From IMG/VR virus record IMGVR_UViG_3300042304_000071, positions 1 to 34,724 of that record: a stretch of 34,724 nucleotides of DNA; one strand, given 5' to 3'. Shown here in pieces: positions 1-9,377 of the stretch. The notes under the pieces are model-generated. The model did no database searches. It had not been told where the DNA came from and saw only the letters and a program-made list of their open reading frames with translations. Numbering within the stretch: the stretch's first letter is position 1; each line of letters begins with the position of its first letter. The stretch is from a virus. The translations under genes and the position numbers were made by a program.

Positions 1-690
1 GCAGGTCGCTTGGTTCCTGGTAACCCAGGCCATCCGCGTGATGTCAATGGCTTTTCTTTTATTTGTGGTCTTGATCCCGCTATGGTTGGTGATACAGCCG
101 CCATTTGTTACGCTGTTGATCGCGCTACACATAAACGCTATATCGTTGATGCTATTAAGATTACTAGGCCAACGCCTGCTGCAATCCGTCAGTTAATCTT
201 TGACTGGACTTCCCTGTACTCACCGAGTGAGTGGATAGTAGAGAAGAATGCTTTTCAATCATTCCTTACGCAAGATGAGGGCATCCGCGCAAACCTTGCC
301 TCCAGGGGTGTGCTACTGCGAGAGCACCATACTGGAAACAACAAGTGGGACTCCGGCTTCGGTGTTGCTTCTATGTCCACCCTGTTCGGCACAAAACAAT
401 TTGACGGCAAGCACCACCGCGACAACCTTATTCACCTACCTAGTGACCAGACTGAAAACATCAAGGCGCTCATCGAGCAATTGATTACGTGGTCACCTAC
501 TACTAAAGGTAAGACAGATATGGTGATGGCGTTGTGGTTCTGTGAGATCAGAGCACGCGAGATGCTAAGCCAAGGTATACACGCTACACATCATATGAAG
601 AATCCTTTCCTATCTCGTAGTGAGATGGGCAAACGAACAGTTATCAACATAGATGAACTGCTCGCAGAAAAAGAACGTACATTCATCTAA
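1..690 (+). CDS. terL: Terminase large subunit, C-terminal nuclease part (5' partial)
   Basis: The reading frame is open from the first base, so the gene begins outside the window and only the last 229 codons are present. The visible part matches the RNase H-like nuclease domain of phage large terminases, which cuts concatemeric DNA during packaging. Three acidic residues are spaced as expected: Asp25 in GLDPA, Glu81 in VEKN and Asp173 in KTDMVMAL. The ATPase half with its Walker motifs is not in the window. A TTG at position 10 could be mistaken for a start, but frame and homology continue upstream. Position just before the portal region is the usual one for a terminase. Family call is firm; the exact subfamily is unknown. 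Confidence 0.88.
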   Translation, partial: AGRLVPGNPGHPRDVNGFSFICGLDPAMVGDTAAICYAVDRATHKRYIVDAIKITRPTPAAIRQLIFDWTSLYSPSEWIVEKNAFQSFLTQDEGIRANLASRGVLLREHHTGNNKWDSGFGVASMSTLFGTKQFDGKHHRDNLIHLPSDQTENIKALIEQLITWSPTTKGKTDMVMALWFCEIRAREMLSQGIHATHHMKNPFLSRSEMGKRTVINIDELLAEKERTFI

Positions 691-703
691 CTAGGAGATA
701 ACA

Positions 704-1273
704 ATGGCAATGACCAAGAAAGAAAAAGACGCATTTTTCGCTGAAGTAAAAAAGCGTGGCAACATTACAAAAGGCGAAGTCTTTAGTCCTGGTTCTCTTG
801 TACGTGGTGTTGCTAAGGTTGCTGCAAAGGTTGCTGGTACCAAAGCAGCATCTACAGCAAAGCGTACAAAAATTATGGCTGATGCTACAAAAAAAGCAGA
901 AGCAACTAAGATTGCAAAAACTATTGCTAAGAAGCCAGAGGCATCCGTTAAGGTAGTTCCAGCACGAGGCAAGTCATATAATACTGTTAAGAATCAAAAA
1001 GAAACAGAACGCTTAACACGCAACCCAATGCCTAAGTCAACACCTAAATCTGGAAGAGGATCTTCACGACCAGATAGTGAAGTAGTAAAAATTAAAGTTA
1101 GCGATAATGTAACTGCTAGAGTTCCAGCAAAATCTAATTATGAGTTTGCTAAAGATATGAGCCGCTTTGGTAAAATCCAAAAGCAAAATGCAGCACCATT
1201 AAAGCCAACAAAGGCAGAAGCAAAAGCAAGCGCTAAGGCACTAAAAGCAGTTAACAAGAAAGGCAAAAAGTAA
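704..1273 (+). CDS. Lys/Ala-rich basic protein, unknown function
   Basis: A 189-residue, strongly basic, low-complexity protein preceded by a good ribosome site (AGGAG, 8 bases before the ATG). Residues 25-90 are a chain of Ala, Lys, Val and Thr with short KAA/AKK periods, resembling histone-like tails or linker-type DNA-binding proteins. The rest is Ser/Pro/Lys-rich, ending in a cluster of lysines. No catalytic motif is visible. It lies between terminase and portal, and its stop codon overlaps the start of another small basic protein. A role in binding packaged DNA or as a minor head component is only an inference from composition and position. Confidence 0.75.
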   Translation: MAMTKKEKDAFFAEVKKRGNITKGEVFSPGSLVRGVAKVAAKVAGTKAASTAKRTKIMADATKKAEATKIAKTIAKKPEASVKVVPARGKSYNTVKNQKETERLTRNPMPKSTPKSGRGSSRPDSEVVKIKVSDNVTARVPAKSNYEFAKDMSRFGKIQKQNAAPLKPTKAEAKASAKALKAVNKKGKK

Positions 1274-1419
1274 TGGCACAAATGAAGAAGCCTGTAGTAA
1301 AGCCTAAAGTAACTAAGAAGCCTACTATGCCTACAAAGCCTAAGCCAGCAATTGGTGCAGATAAAACAGCCAAGAAGAAGTACGGACCATCTTCGCATAA
1401 CAACGGCTACACAAACTAA
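1273..1419 (+). CDS. Very small Lys/Pro-rich protein
   Basis: A 48-residue frame starting at the ATG inside the TAATG overlap with the previous stop, a sign of translational coupling. It is composed of repeated Lys-Pro/Lys-Thr steps (KKPVVKPK, KKPTMPTKPK) followed by a polar tail ending YGPSSHNNGYTN. It has no recognisable domain. Together with the preceding protein it forms a basic pair ahead of the portal gene. Too short for certainty, but the overlap, composition and lack of any competing frame support it. Confidence 0.6.
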   Translation: MAQMKKPVVKPKVTKKPTMPTKPKPAIGADKTAKKKYGPSSHNNGYTN

Positions 1420-1434
1420 TTTAAGGACCCCACA

Positions 1435-3195
1435 TTGTTATCAGTCAAAGAAGTTGACGCTAAGCTAGCACGCTTACGTACTCGCTCATCAGCGCGAGAT
1501 CAACGTATGCGCGATGTGCTCTCGGTGCGTCAGGGAGATATCTCTAAGGTATACCCTTCAATGTTTTCAGAGGATTATCCAAAGCCTCTGGTTGCAAACT
1601 TCATTGACGTCGCAGCACGTGACCTAGCAGAAGCAATGGCACCACTGCCATCCTTTAACTGTTCAGCAACTAATATGGTTTCAGATACAGCACGCAAGGC
1701 AGCAGATACTAGAACTCGTATTGCAAACTTTTATGTAACAAACTCTGACCTACAACTGCAGATGTACACAGCAGCAGATTGGTATAACACCTACGGTCTT
1801 GGTATCGGTATGGTTGAGATGGACTTTGAGGACAACAATCCTCGTATCCGTATGCTCAATCCATTCGGTACCTATCCAGAGTTAGATCGTTATGGTCGCG
1901 TTATGTCTGTTACACAGGTTATCGTTACCGATGCAGAGACATTAGCGGCGCAATACCCAGAGTATTACGATTTGATTCTAGGCAAAAACCAGTACGCTCT
2001 TTCTTCTCCTTATATCTCAATGGTCAAGTACCACGATAAAGAACAAGACTTGCTCTACTTACCAGAGCGTAAGAACCTAGTCTTGGCACGCACACCTAAC
2101 ATTCTAGGTAAGGCAATGGCATCTGTCATTATGCGCTCATCTCTAGATGGTGAAGCACGTGGACAGTTTGATGATGTTCTATCAGTTCAGTTAGCACGTG
2201 CTCGCTTTGCAGTATTGCAGATCCAAGCAGCAGAAAAATCTATCCAAGCACCTATTGCTATTCCACAAGATGTGCAAGAGTTGGCACTTGGTCCTGATGC
2301 AATTATGCGTTCTGCTAACCCACAAGGTATCCGTCGTGTTCCACTAGAACTACCACCTGGAATCTTTACAGAATCTGGCGTGCTAGAACGTGAACTACGC
2401 CTAGGATCTCGCTACCCTGAATCTCGTTCAGGTAACATTGAGGCATCAGTAGTTACTGGTCGCGGTGTGCAAGCACTCCAAGCTGGCTTTGATACACAGA
2501 TCAAGTCAGCACAAGCACAGTTTGCTCGTATGTTCCAAGAACTTCTTTCAGTTTGCTTTGAAGCAGATGAAAAAGTATTTGGTGGTATTCCAAAGACCAT
2601 CAAGGGAACAGATGACGGAACACCTTACGTCCTTAAGTACACACCATCTCGTGACATCAAGGGTGAGTACGGCGTAGATGTACGCTACGGAATTATGTCT
2701 GGTATGGATCCAAACCGTGCCATCATTGCTTTACTACAAATGCGTTCAGACAAGCTCGTATCTCGTGACTATGTACGTCGTGAGATTCCAATGGACTTGA
2801 ATGTAACTCAGGAGGAACAACGTGTTGATATTGAAGAGATGCGCGATTCTTTGCGTGTTGCTGTTGCACAGTATGCTCAGGCGATTCCTGCCCTCGCAGC
2901 ACAAGGTCAAGACCCTAGTGAAATTATCACCCGCATTGCATCTGTTATCCAAGGTCGGCAAAAGGGCCAATCGCTAGAAGCGGTTATCGAAAAAGCATTT
3001 ACACCAGAACCACCACCTCCAGCACCAGAGATGCCACCTATGGCACCAGGTATGGAACAACAACTTCCAGCGGCAGGTGCGGCCCCCGCCCCAGCCTCAG
3101 CGCAACCTCCACAAGAACAAGGTGGTCAGGCCCCTGCTGCTGGTCAACGTCCAGATATAGCCCAACTACTAGCTGGTATCACCGGCGCAGCATAA
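1435..3195 (+). CDS. Portal protein
   Basis: A 586-residue protein starting at TTG, with AAGGA about nine bases upstream. The length, position after terminase, and content fit a phage portal, the dodecameric ring at the capsid vertex through which DNA passes. Residues 1-60 are helical and charged; the middle mixes beta segments around ADWYNTYGLGIGMVEMDF and RIRMLNPFGTYPELD, a pattern typical of the portal clip/stem region. Residues about 340-385 contain a Ser/Thr/Gly turn followed by a helix (RGVQALQAGFD), also common in portals. The last 70 residues are Pro/Gln/Ala-rich and probably disordered. No catalytic motif is expected. Confidence 0.8.
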   Translation: MLSVKEVDAKLARLRTRSSARDQRMRDVLSVRQGDISKVYPSMFSEDYPKPLVANFIDVAARDLAEAMAPLPSFNCSATNMVSDTARKAADTRTRIANFYVTNSDLQLQMYTAADWYNTYGLGIGMVEMDFEDNNPRIRMLNPFGTYPELDRYGRVMSVTQVIVTDAETLAAQYPEYYDLILGKNQYALSSPYISMVKYHDKEQDLLYLPERKNLVLARTPNILGKAMASVIMRSSLDGEARGQFDDVLSVQLARARFAVLQIQAAEKSIQAPIAIPQDVQELALGPDAIMRSANPQGIRRVPLELPPGIFTESGVLERELRLGSRYPESRSGNIEASVVTGRGVQALQAGFDTQIKSAQAQFARMFQELLSVCFEADEKVFGGIPKTIKGTDDGTPYVLKYTPSRDIKGEYGVDVRYGIMSGMDPNRAIIALLQMRSDKLVSRDYVRREIPMDLNVTQEEQRVDIEEMRDSLRVAVAQYAQAIPALAAQGQDPSEIITRIASVIQGRQKGQSLEAVIEKAFTPEPPPPAPEMPPMAPGMEQQLPAAGAAPAPASAQPPQEQGGQAPAAGQRPDIAQLLAGITGAA

Positions 3196-3212
3196 TAAGA
3201 GGAGGTGTAAAT

Positions 3213-3356
3213 ATGAACAAAGGATCACGTGCAGCAGCACCAATGTCAAAGGCCGTCGAAGGCAAGAAGGATACCTCCAAGCCAGCAGGACCAGGCAAGG
3301 TAGTACCATCAATGATGCCAGCAGGACGACGCGGAAACGCAGTCAAAAAGGGATAA
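3213..3356 (+). CDS. Very small basic protein, unknown
   Basis: A 47-residue frame with a very strong ribosome site (GAGGAGGTG) seven to nine bases before ATG. It is rich in Lys, Arg, Gly, Ala and Pro, with segments such as KPAGPGKVVPSMM and AGRRGNAVKKG. It resembles the other small basic proteins of this window in composition, not in clear sequence. The good ribosome site and its placement between portal and the next gene argue that it is translated. Function unknown. Confidence 0.6.
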   Translation: MNKGSRAAAPMSKAVEGKKDTSKPAGPGKVVPSMMPAGRRGNAVKKG

Positions 3357-3383
3357 TACTTTTAATGGAGGGTGTACTGGACG

Positions 3384-3599
3384 ATGAAAGATGACAATTA
3401 CATTTCTCGTCCAGTGCGCTTTCTTGACTTTGTAGTTATCTGTGTAGGTTTTCTACACAACATAGCATCATCTGTTGAAACATTAACAGGTGAGCTAATG
3501 GAATTATCTATTTACCAATCAAATCATCTTACTCAAACCAATAAGGCTTGGGAAGATATGTCAGCAGATTTAGAAAAGTTAGAGGAGGACAAACAGTGA
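3384..3599 (+). CDS. Small protein with a hydrophobic segment and acidic coiled tail
   Basis: Seventy-one residues from ATG at 3384; a GTG at 3372 is in frame but overlaps the GGAGGG ribosome site, so ATG is preferred. Residues about 10-28 (FLDFVVICVGFLHNIASS) are hydrophobic enough for a membrane-associated or buried amphipathic helix. The C-terminal 40 residues are helical and acidic (DLEKLEED). Its stop overlaps the GTG start of the next gene. It lies in the head-assembly region; a structural or membrane role cannot be decided from sequence. Confidence 0.6.
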   Translation: MKDDNYISRPVRFLDFVVICVGFLHNIASSVETLTGELMELSIYQSNHLTQTNKAWEDMSADLEKLEEDKQ

Positions 3600-4000
3600 G
3601 TATGATGAATCCACTGGCTGGACCAGCAGGCCCAGGTAAGTACTCCACACGTACCGACAATTTGCAAATGGGTTCCACAGCATACGGTGAAGGCGTTGAG
3701 ACGCAGGCTATTAAGTCAGGTGCTCCGCTTTCTACTACTCCAGATACACGCCCTGCTCGCGCAGGCGATGTACGTGAGGCTGCAGAACAAGCACCCGTAA
3801 CAGAATTATATGCACCAACACAACGCCCTGGTGAACCAGTCACTTCAGGTATAGATATAGGTCCAGGACCAGGTTCTAATGCGTTAATGATGCAGGGAGC
3901 CACTACAAAGACTTCTGACATATTAGCCAAAATGTTGCCGTATGACACAGATGGATCAATCGCCATTTTGTATCAACAGGCATTAGCGCGAGGTGAATAA
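3596..4000 (+). CDS. Hypothetical Gly/Pro/Ala-rich virion-region protein
   Basis: The GTG at 3596 is chosen because AGAGGAGGAC lies just upstream and the GTGA overlap with the previous stop is typical here; a longer in-frame extension starting at 3548 would overlap the previous gene and has no ribosome site. The 134-residue product begins with a Pro/Gly-rich stretch (NPLAGPAGPGKYSTR), is polar through the middle, and ends in a short helical part (TSDILAKMLPYDTDG). No domain is recognised. Position between portal and the giant protein suggests a small virion or assembly component. Confidence 0.65.
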   Translation: MSMMNPLAGPAGPGKYSTRTDNLQMGSTAYGEGVETQAIKSGAPLSTTPDTRPARAGDVREAAEQAPVTELYAPTQRPGEPVTSGIDIGPGPGSNALMMQGATTKTSDILAKMLPYDTDGSIAILYQQALARGE

Positions 4001-7000
4001 TTGGCCGATCTTAACGCCGCTGCCTCTGCTGCAGGTTTAACTGCCGCAGAAAAGAAAGCGATGCAAGATCTATCTAAAACTCTTGCTACACATCGTGAAC
4101 TTTCTAATTTACCAGCCAACATTGCACAGCAGGCTTACGCCTCTAAGACTCCTGCACAACAGGCAGCTCTTCTTAAAGTTGCAGGCAATGAAGATCCAGC
4201 AAAGAAAGCCAACCGTGGTTGGCTAGGAACTGCTTGGCACTACACACTTGGTGGTGCATTTGCTTTAGCACAAGAAGCATCAGACCTTGCTACTCGCGTA
4301 GCACGTACTGGTCTTATTGCAATAGACCAAGGCGTATCACCATTTGGTGCAGGTAATGCTTGGGATATAGCAAGTGACAAAGGTGACAATGTATTTAGTC
4401 CCAACCGCATTGATACTGCAAAGCGTCAATACGGCAATGATCGTATTTCTGTTGCTATGCGTGTTTCTAAGGGAGACAAACTTAGCGACATCCTTGCTAC
4501 CGGTACCGATGCTGAAAAGGCAATCGCTGCTGCAGTTCAGCAGAACAAAGATACTCTTTGGAATGATGCACTAGATACAGTCAGTGCTGCCAAGTATTCT
4601 CCAGGACGATTTGTTGCTAATGCTGTTGACGCACTCACACCTGGTGATTTAGTTAAAAATGGTTTTATGTACAAGACCATCTCTGGCGCAGTAGATGCTG
4701 CTTATAGAGTTTATGCAGATCCATTACTTGGTCTTGGTAAGGCTAAGAAGATGGTTGATATTTCACGCTACTCATTATCTGTAGTAGTAGGTTCATTAGC
4801 AAAAGGAACTGGCAAAGTTGATGAGATCTTTGCACGCCCACAGGTAGTAAACTTCTGGGATACTTACGGAGCGCAACTTACCACTTATCGTGATGCTGTT
4901 AAGTCTGGCAATAAAGCAGCAGCAGTTGCAGCTAAAAAGCAACTAGCAATTACAGCACCAGAGTTTGGTGATGCAGTTATTAAATCTTTTGTTAACATTG
5001 AGACACCTATTAAAGATGCCAATACTGCTAAGGCTTTCTTTATGAACGCAGATCAAGTTAAAGAAATGATGTTAGGTCAAATTGGTCGCAAGCGTGTGAT
5101 GATTCCACGCCTAGATCCACTACGTCAAGCTCGTATCAAAACAGTTACTACCGCTAACAAAACATTTAACATTGACTTTATGGGTTCTAGGTTTGTAGAC
5201 AACCTATTCTTTGGTGGCGCAGCAACAGATGATGGCATCCGAGAGACTATAACAAATAACCGCGAGGCTATTGTTGGCAAGATTAAGCCTAACTATGAGG
5301 CTAAAGGTATGGCTCGTTTTTCAACAGAGCAGATTCAATACCGTATTGATCGCTTCAAGGCTAAGTTTGAACTTGTACCAATCTTTGATAACAACCAACT
5401 AGATGTTACTGCAGCCGATGCTGCTAAAAAAGTTTATCAGTATGCACGATTAGTTCTTCCACGTAATGATGCAAAGTTAATGGCACAAGCATTTGATGAT
5501 GCTGAAGTAGGACTCAAGAAGGAAATCTTTTACGGACTACAATCAACCATTGCAGACATCCGTGGTCTTAATGTAACTAAAGAAGGTCAACCAATTGCCC
5601 GTGCATTGCAGGGCAAGGCAGAACCTAAGTTTGCATTAACTGAAATTAGAAATGGTGTTGAATACAACCCAGCTATGTTGCCAGGAACAAATGAGCAAGT
5701 TGCTCTTATTCTTTCAGACACATCTGATTTCGTAACTACCCTGAGTGTTCGTGATATTGACCGTGCATCTGCACGATCTGGTTTAGTTCAGAACCTACTA
5801 GGCGTAGCACATTCTGGTTGGGTAGATAAGATGACTAGCGCTTGGTCATTTGCTACTCTTGCCGGTCCACGTTATGCAATCCGTAACGCATCTGAAGATT
5901 TAATGGTCCACCTTGCTATTGGTGAGTCACCATTTGGTTTAGTTAAAGGTCGTATGCTTTCCACACGTTTGCGTACAGCGCAACAGATGGAAAAAGGATT
6001 AACTAAGTTTGAACAAAAAGCAGCAAACCCACTAGGTGGAGCATTGCGCTTTATCAATAAAAAAGAAGCAAAAGCATACGGTGCTTTAATTAAAGATGCC
6101 GACGGTAATATTGAAGAAATTCGCAAGATTATGGCTGGCGCTCTTAATGAAGGCAAGATGGCTCGGTTCTATGAAAAGACTGGACTAGGTAAATTTACTA
6201 AAGCAGACCGTGAAGCACTTGCAATGCAGATTAAGCACGGCGATTTAGATAATGCATTGATGGATGTTGTTGAAGGTGGCAAAAACTCCTTTACAGGTAT
6301 TGACGCTTTTACTCGTACGTTAAATTACCAACGCAAAAGCAAGGTACGCACAGAAGAACTTGGATATAACCTTCCAAAGAATATGAGTCGTGCTAAGGGT
6401 TCACGTGGGATGACTCGTATGTCTCCACTTGCTAGTACAGAATCTGAAGTAGCTTGGGCTATGCGTATTGGATACTACTCCAATGATAGATTAGGCGGCA
6501 TTGCAGTTGCCAATCTTGATAATGAAGAAATCGCAGTTGGCAAACTGTTTGACTGGTTAATGGACCCAGACAACAAAAAGTTAGTTAAGTCTTTTCGTTT
6601 AGAAGAACGTGGTGTAAGCGAGCAAGAGCACGCACAGCGCATCTATGATGCAGCAAAGCAACTCTTTGTTAAGAACGATGGAACAACTATCAATCTTAAT
6701 TTACTAGATAAGGTTCGCAAGTACGATCCAGAGACTGGTTCATACAAGATATCAGGTCAGATTTCATTAGATGACTTGCCAACATCTGTAGAAGATGCAC
6801 CTCAATATATTCTTGGACCACAACTAGTAGCTGTATCTGATACAGGTAACTACACAACATCTTTGATGGAGTGGGGTTGGGACTGGTTAGGTAACGCTAA
6901 TGCTCGTTTCTCACGTGAGCCTATGGTTCTACAAGAGATGATTAAGATTCGTAAAGAGTTTAAGAATACTGGCTTTGCAGATGCCTTCATTGCCGCTCAT

Positions 7001-8698
7001 AAGCGTGGCATTACAGATGAAAAGGCACTTATCAAAGCAGAGGCAAGTGCCCAAAAGGAACTAGCAACTCTTATTGAAGAGCGTGCAGCATTGCAAACTC
7101 TTGCATATGTTGATAATCCTTTGGTACAAACCCAACTTGCATTCTCTGGTCGTAACTTTGCACGCTTCTATCGTGCTACTGAAGACTTCTATCGCCGTGT
7201 TTACCGTGTTGTACGCTACAACCCAGAGTCAATTGCTCGTGCTTCTCTTACCTATGAGGGTATTACGCACTCAGGTTGGATTCAACACGACGATCAGGGT
7301 GAGCCATACTTCATTTACCCAGGAACAAAGTATGTTTACAAAGCAATTCAGACTGCAATGGTTGCATTAGGTGTACCAGCAGAGTTTAAGGTACCAATGC
7401 CAGTACAGTTTGGCGCTAATATCAAGATGCTTACACCATCTTTGAACCCAGACTCTGCAATTCCTACACTTGCTGGTCCACTTTCAGGTATATCTATCAA
7501 GGTACTATCTAATCTTGTAGATATCTTCAACCCAGGTGCTGCAGATAAGATCACAACTACATTTTTAGGTAAGTATGCAGAAGACCAACCAATGGTTTCA
7601 GCGTTCTTACCAGCACACGTTAACCGTATCTATGCAGCAATGAACCGAGATGAACGTGATGGTCAATATGCCAGCGCATCTCGCAAGGCTATGACCTATC
7701 TTGAAGCATCTGGTCACGGATTGAAGCAAAAGTTTGCAGAAGATGGAACTCCAATTCCATTTACCTCTAAAGAACTTGAAGATTACCGTATTAAGTTAAA
7801 GAACAGCACACTAGGTATCCTAGGTATGCGTGTTATCTACGGTTTCGTAGCACCTGCATCACCTGCAGTACAACTCAAGTCTGATATGGCTGACTGGGTA
7901 CGCGGTAATGGTGAGGCAAACTTCAAACAAGTCTGGTATGGACTACTTGATAAGACTGGTGACTACGACACAGCAATGGCTGAGTGGGTTAAGTACTTCC
8001 CAGACCAAATGCCGTTTACTGTTTCAGAATCAGATCGTTCAACTGTTGCATACTTCCGTTATGCACAAGAATCTGGTGACTTTGTAGAGAACAACCAAGC
8101 GTTGTTTAAGGAGTTCAAGCAAGGTGCAACCTTCTTAATCCCTCACAAGGCTGGATACTCTTGGGATGCTTACAAGACTATGACCGATATGGGTCTTCGT
8201 AAGAATAAGACAGTCACTGAGTTCCTTCGTGAAGTTCAAACTGCCTCAGATATGCAGGTTTACTACGAGAAGAAGAACCAATACGAAAAAAACCTTGAGT
8301 CTGTTGGTACAGACTTTGAGCGTTCATCACTTCGTAAAGAGTTTACAGACTGGGCAACAATCTATAAGGCTGGTCGCCCATTAGTACAAGAAGAACTATC
8401 ACAGGGCAGCCAAAAGGCTATTGAGCGTATGAACGCTTACAATGATTTGACAGTAATGGTTAAGTCACCAATTGCTCAGAAGGCAAATCCTGGAACTGTT
8501 CAGGCTTTGCGTAAGATGGTTGATCTTTATGAGGCCTACAAGACTTCAAGAAAAGAAATAGATCAATTTGGTGGTAGCCAATTCCTTTCTCAAATGAATA
8601 AGGATGAGACTATTATCAAGATGCGAGAACTTTCACAATACAACGAGAACACCGTGAGTGCTTACAACGTACTCTTTGGTAGATTGCTAGGAGACTAA
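4001..8698 (+). CDS. Giant (1565-residue) virion-associated protein, candidate internal/ejection protein
   Basis: Starts at TTG directly after the previous stop, with GAGGTG upstream. It is the largest gene in the window, and sequence character stays even throughout with no frame break. It is mainly alpha-helical and charged, with hydrophobic patches near residues 77-110, 610-640 (AWSFATLAGPRYAIRN), 1110-1125 and 1270-1290 (RVIYGFVAPASPAVQL). An aromatic-basic helix near residue 1048 (NFARFYRATEDFYRRVYR) and a charged helical region near 1420-1450 follow. I see no T7-type polymerase, transglycosylase or protease motif. Its place between portal and scaffold, and its size, match large internal or DNA-ejection proteins of short-tailed phages. 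A tape measure is less likely because it precedes the capsid genes. Function is inferred. Confidence 0.8.
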   Translation: MADLNAAASAAGLTAAEKKAMQDLSKTLATHRELSNLPANIAQQAYASKTPAQQAALLKVAGNEDPAKKANRGWLGTAWHYTLGGAFALAQEASDLATRVARTGLIAIDQGVSPFGAGNAWDIASDKGDNVFSPNRIDTAKRQYGNDRISVAMRVSKGDKLSDILATGTDAEKAIAAAVQQNKDTLWNDALDTVSAAKYSPGRFVANAVDALTPGDLVKNGFMYKTISGAVDAAYRVYADPLLGLGKAKKMVDISRYSLSVVVGSLAKGTGKVDEIFARPQVVNFWDTYGAQLTTYRDAVKSGNKAAAVAAKKQLAITAPEFGDAVIKSFVNIETPIKDANTAKAFFMNADQVKEMMLGQIGRKRVMIPRLDPLRQARIKTVTTANKTFNIDFMGSRFVDNLFFGGAATDDGIRETITNNREAIVGKIKPNYEAKGMARFSTEQIQYRIDRFKAKFELVPIFDNNQLDVTAADAAKKVYQYARLVLPRNDAKLMAQAFDDAEVGLKKEIFYGLQSTIADIRGLNVTKEGQPIARALQGKAEPKFALTEIRNGVEYNPAMLPGTNEQVALILSDTSDFVTTLSVRDIDRASARSGLVQNLLGVAHSGWVDKMTSAWSFATLAGPRYAIRNASEDLMVHLAIGESPFGLVKGRMLSTRLRTAQQMEKGLTKFEQKAANPLGGALRFINKKEAKAYGALIKDADGNIEEIRKIMAGALNEGKMARFYEKTGLGKFTKADREALAMQIKHGDLDNALMDVVEGGKNSFTGIDAFTRTLNYQRKSKVRTEELGYNLPKNMSRAKGSRGMTRMSPLASTESEVAWAMRIGYYSNDRLGGIAVANLDNEEIAVGKLFDWLMDPDNKKLVKSFRLEERGVSEQEHAQRIYDAAKQLFVKNDGTTINLNLLDKVRKYDPETGSYKISGQISLDDLPTSVEDAPQYILGPQLVAVSDTGNYTTSLMEWGWDWLGNANARFSREPMVLQEMIKIRKEFKNTGFADAFIAAHKRGITDEKALIKAEASAQKELATLIEERAALQTLAYVDNPLVQTQLAFSGRNFARFYRATEDFYRRVYRVVRYNPESIARASLTYEGITHSGWIQHDDQGEPYFIYPGTKYVYKAIQTAMVALGVPAEFKVPMPVQFGANIKMLTPSLNPDSAIPTLAGPLSGISIKVLSNLVDIFNPGAADKITTTFLGKYAEDQPMVSAFLPAHVNRIYAAMNRDERDGQYASASRKAMTYLEASGHGLKQKFAEDGTPIPFTSKELEDYRIKLKNSTLGILGMRVIYGFVAPASPAVQLKSDMADWVRGNGEANFKQVWYGLLDKTGDYDTAMAEWVKYFPDQMPFTVSESDRSTVAYFRYAQESGDFVENNQALFKEFKQGATFLIPHKAGYSWDAYKTMTDMGLRKNKTVTEFLREVQTASDMQVYYEKKNQYEKNLESVGTDFERSSLRKEFTDWATIYKAGRPLVQEELSQGSQKAIERMNAYNDLTVMVKSPIAQKANPGTVQALRKMVDLYEAYKTSRKEIDQFGGSQFLSQMNKDETIIKMRELSQYNENTVSAYNVLFGRLLGD

Positions 8699-8699
8699 A

Positions 8700-9377
8700 G
8701 TGGCAGTGAACTCACCAGATCAAGCTCGCGTTACGGCGCAAGCAAAAGAATCAGCACGCATTGCCACACTCAGCACTGATGGAAGAACTGGGCAAACAAC
8801 AACAGGAGACTTTACAGACTTCTTAAAAATTGTAGCAAAAAGCCCTACCCTTATTACTGCTTATTCAAAGATGCTTAAAGCAGGTAATTACTATAGAGGA
8901 AAGATTACCGATAAGTACACTCCTGCTTTAGTAAAAGCCTTTAACAAAGCTGAAGAAGATAGAGCACTTGTTTCATTAACTAGCCCTATCAGTCGTGATG
9001 ATTTCTTCCAGCAGATTAGCCTTATGGGTGAAGCTACAGGAACAGGTTCTGGTGGTCCATCAACAGTTACTAGTGTTACTAAGTACAAGCCAGAGGCTGC
9101 ACAACAGATAGTTAATTCAATTATCCTAGACACCTTAGGACGCAAGGCTACTGCTGCTGAGATTAAAAAGTATACAGAGATGCTTAAAGGAATTGAAGGC
9201 AAAGCATCAACGATCACTAACTATTCAGGTTCAGGTTCTAGCCAGAAGCAGACAGTCACAACTGGTTTAAGCGAAGAGCAGTATCTAATAGACAAGATTT
9301 CAGGCACAGATGAAGGCAAGGCCAACAAGGTACTTGGTTTCTATGAGACATTTATGAATGCGTTGGGTGGTCGCTAA
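8700..9377 (+). CDS. Helical structural-region protein, unknown
   Basis: 225 residues from GTG, with AGGAG in the end of the preceding gene and a one-base gap. Residues 35-95 are helical (DFLKIVAKSPTLITAYSKM), followed by a Gly/Ser/Thr loop (TGTGSGGPSTVTSVT), then a second helical unit whose LDTLGRKATAAEIKKYTEML segment is of a kind I associate with phage structural proteins carrying an LGR..T..E..KY pattern. A Ser/Gly/Gln linker near residue 178 precedes the final helix. It lies in a run with the giant protein and two further helical proteins, so a shared internal-core or ejection complex is a reasonable inference. Confidence 0.65.
   Translation: MAVNSPDQARVTAQAKESARIATLSTDGRTGQTTTGDFTDFLKIVAKSPTLITAYSKMLKAGNYYRGKITDKYTPALVKAFNKAEEDRALVSLTSPISRDDFFQQISLMGEATGTGSGGPSTVTSVTKYKPEAAQQIVNSIILDTLGRKATAAEIKKYTEMLKGIEGKASTITNYSGSGSSQKQTVTTGLSEEQYLIDKISGTDEGKANKVLGFYETFMNALGGR

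Noticed and set aside
691-972. Minus-strand frame opposite the basic protein
   Set aside because: It is the antisense shadow of the Lys/Ala-rich gene, with no ribosome site, and would overlap a well-supported gene fully.
7074-7370. Second-frame reading frames inside the giant gene
   Set aside because: They lack ribosome sites and show frame-shifted composition, while the main frame is continuous.
4001-8698. Giant protein as tape measure or virion RNA polymerase
   Set aside because: It precedes scaffold and capsid genes, unlike tape measures, and I could find no DxxGR or HDS type polymerase motifs.
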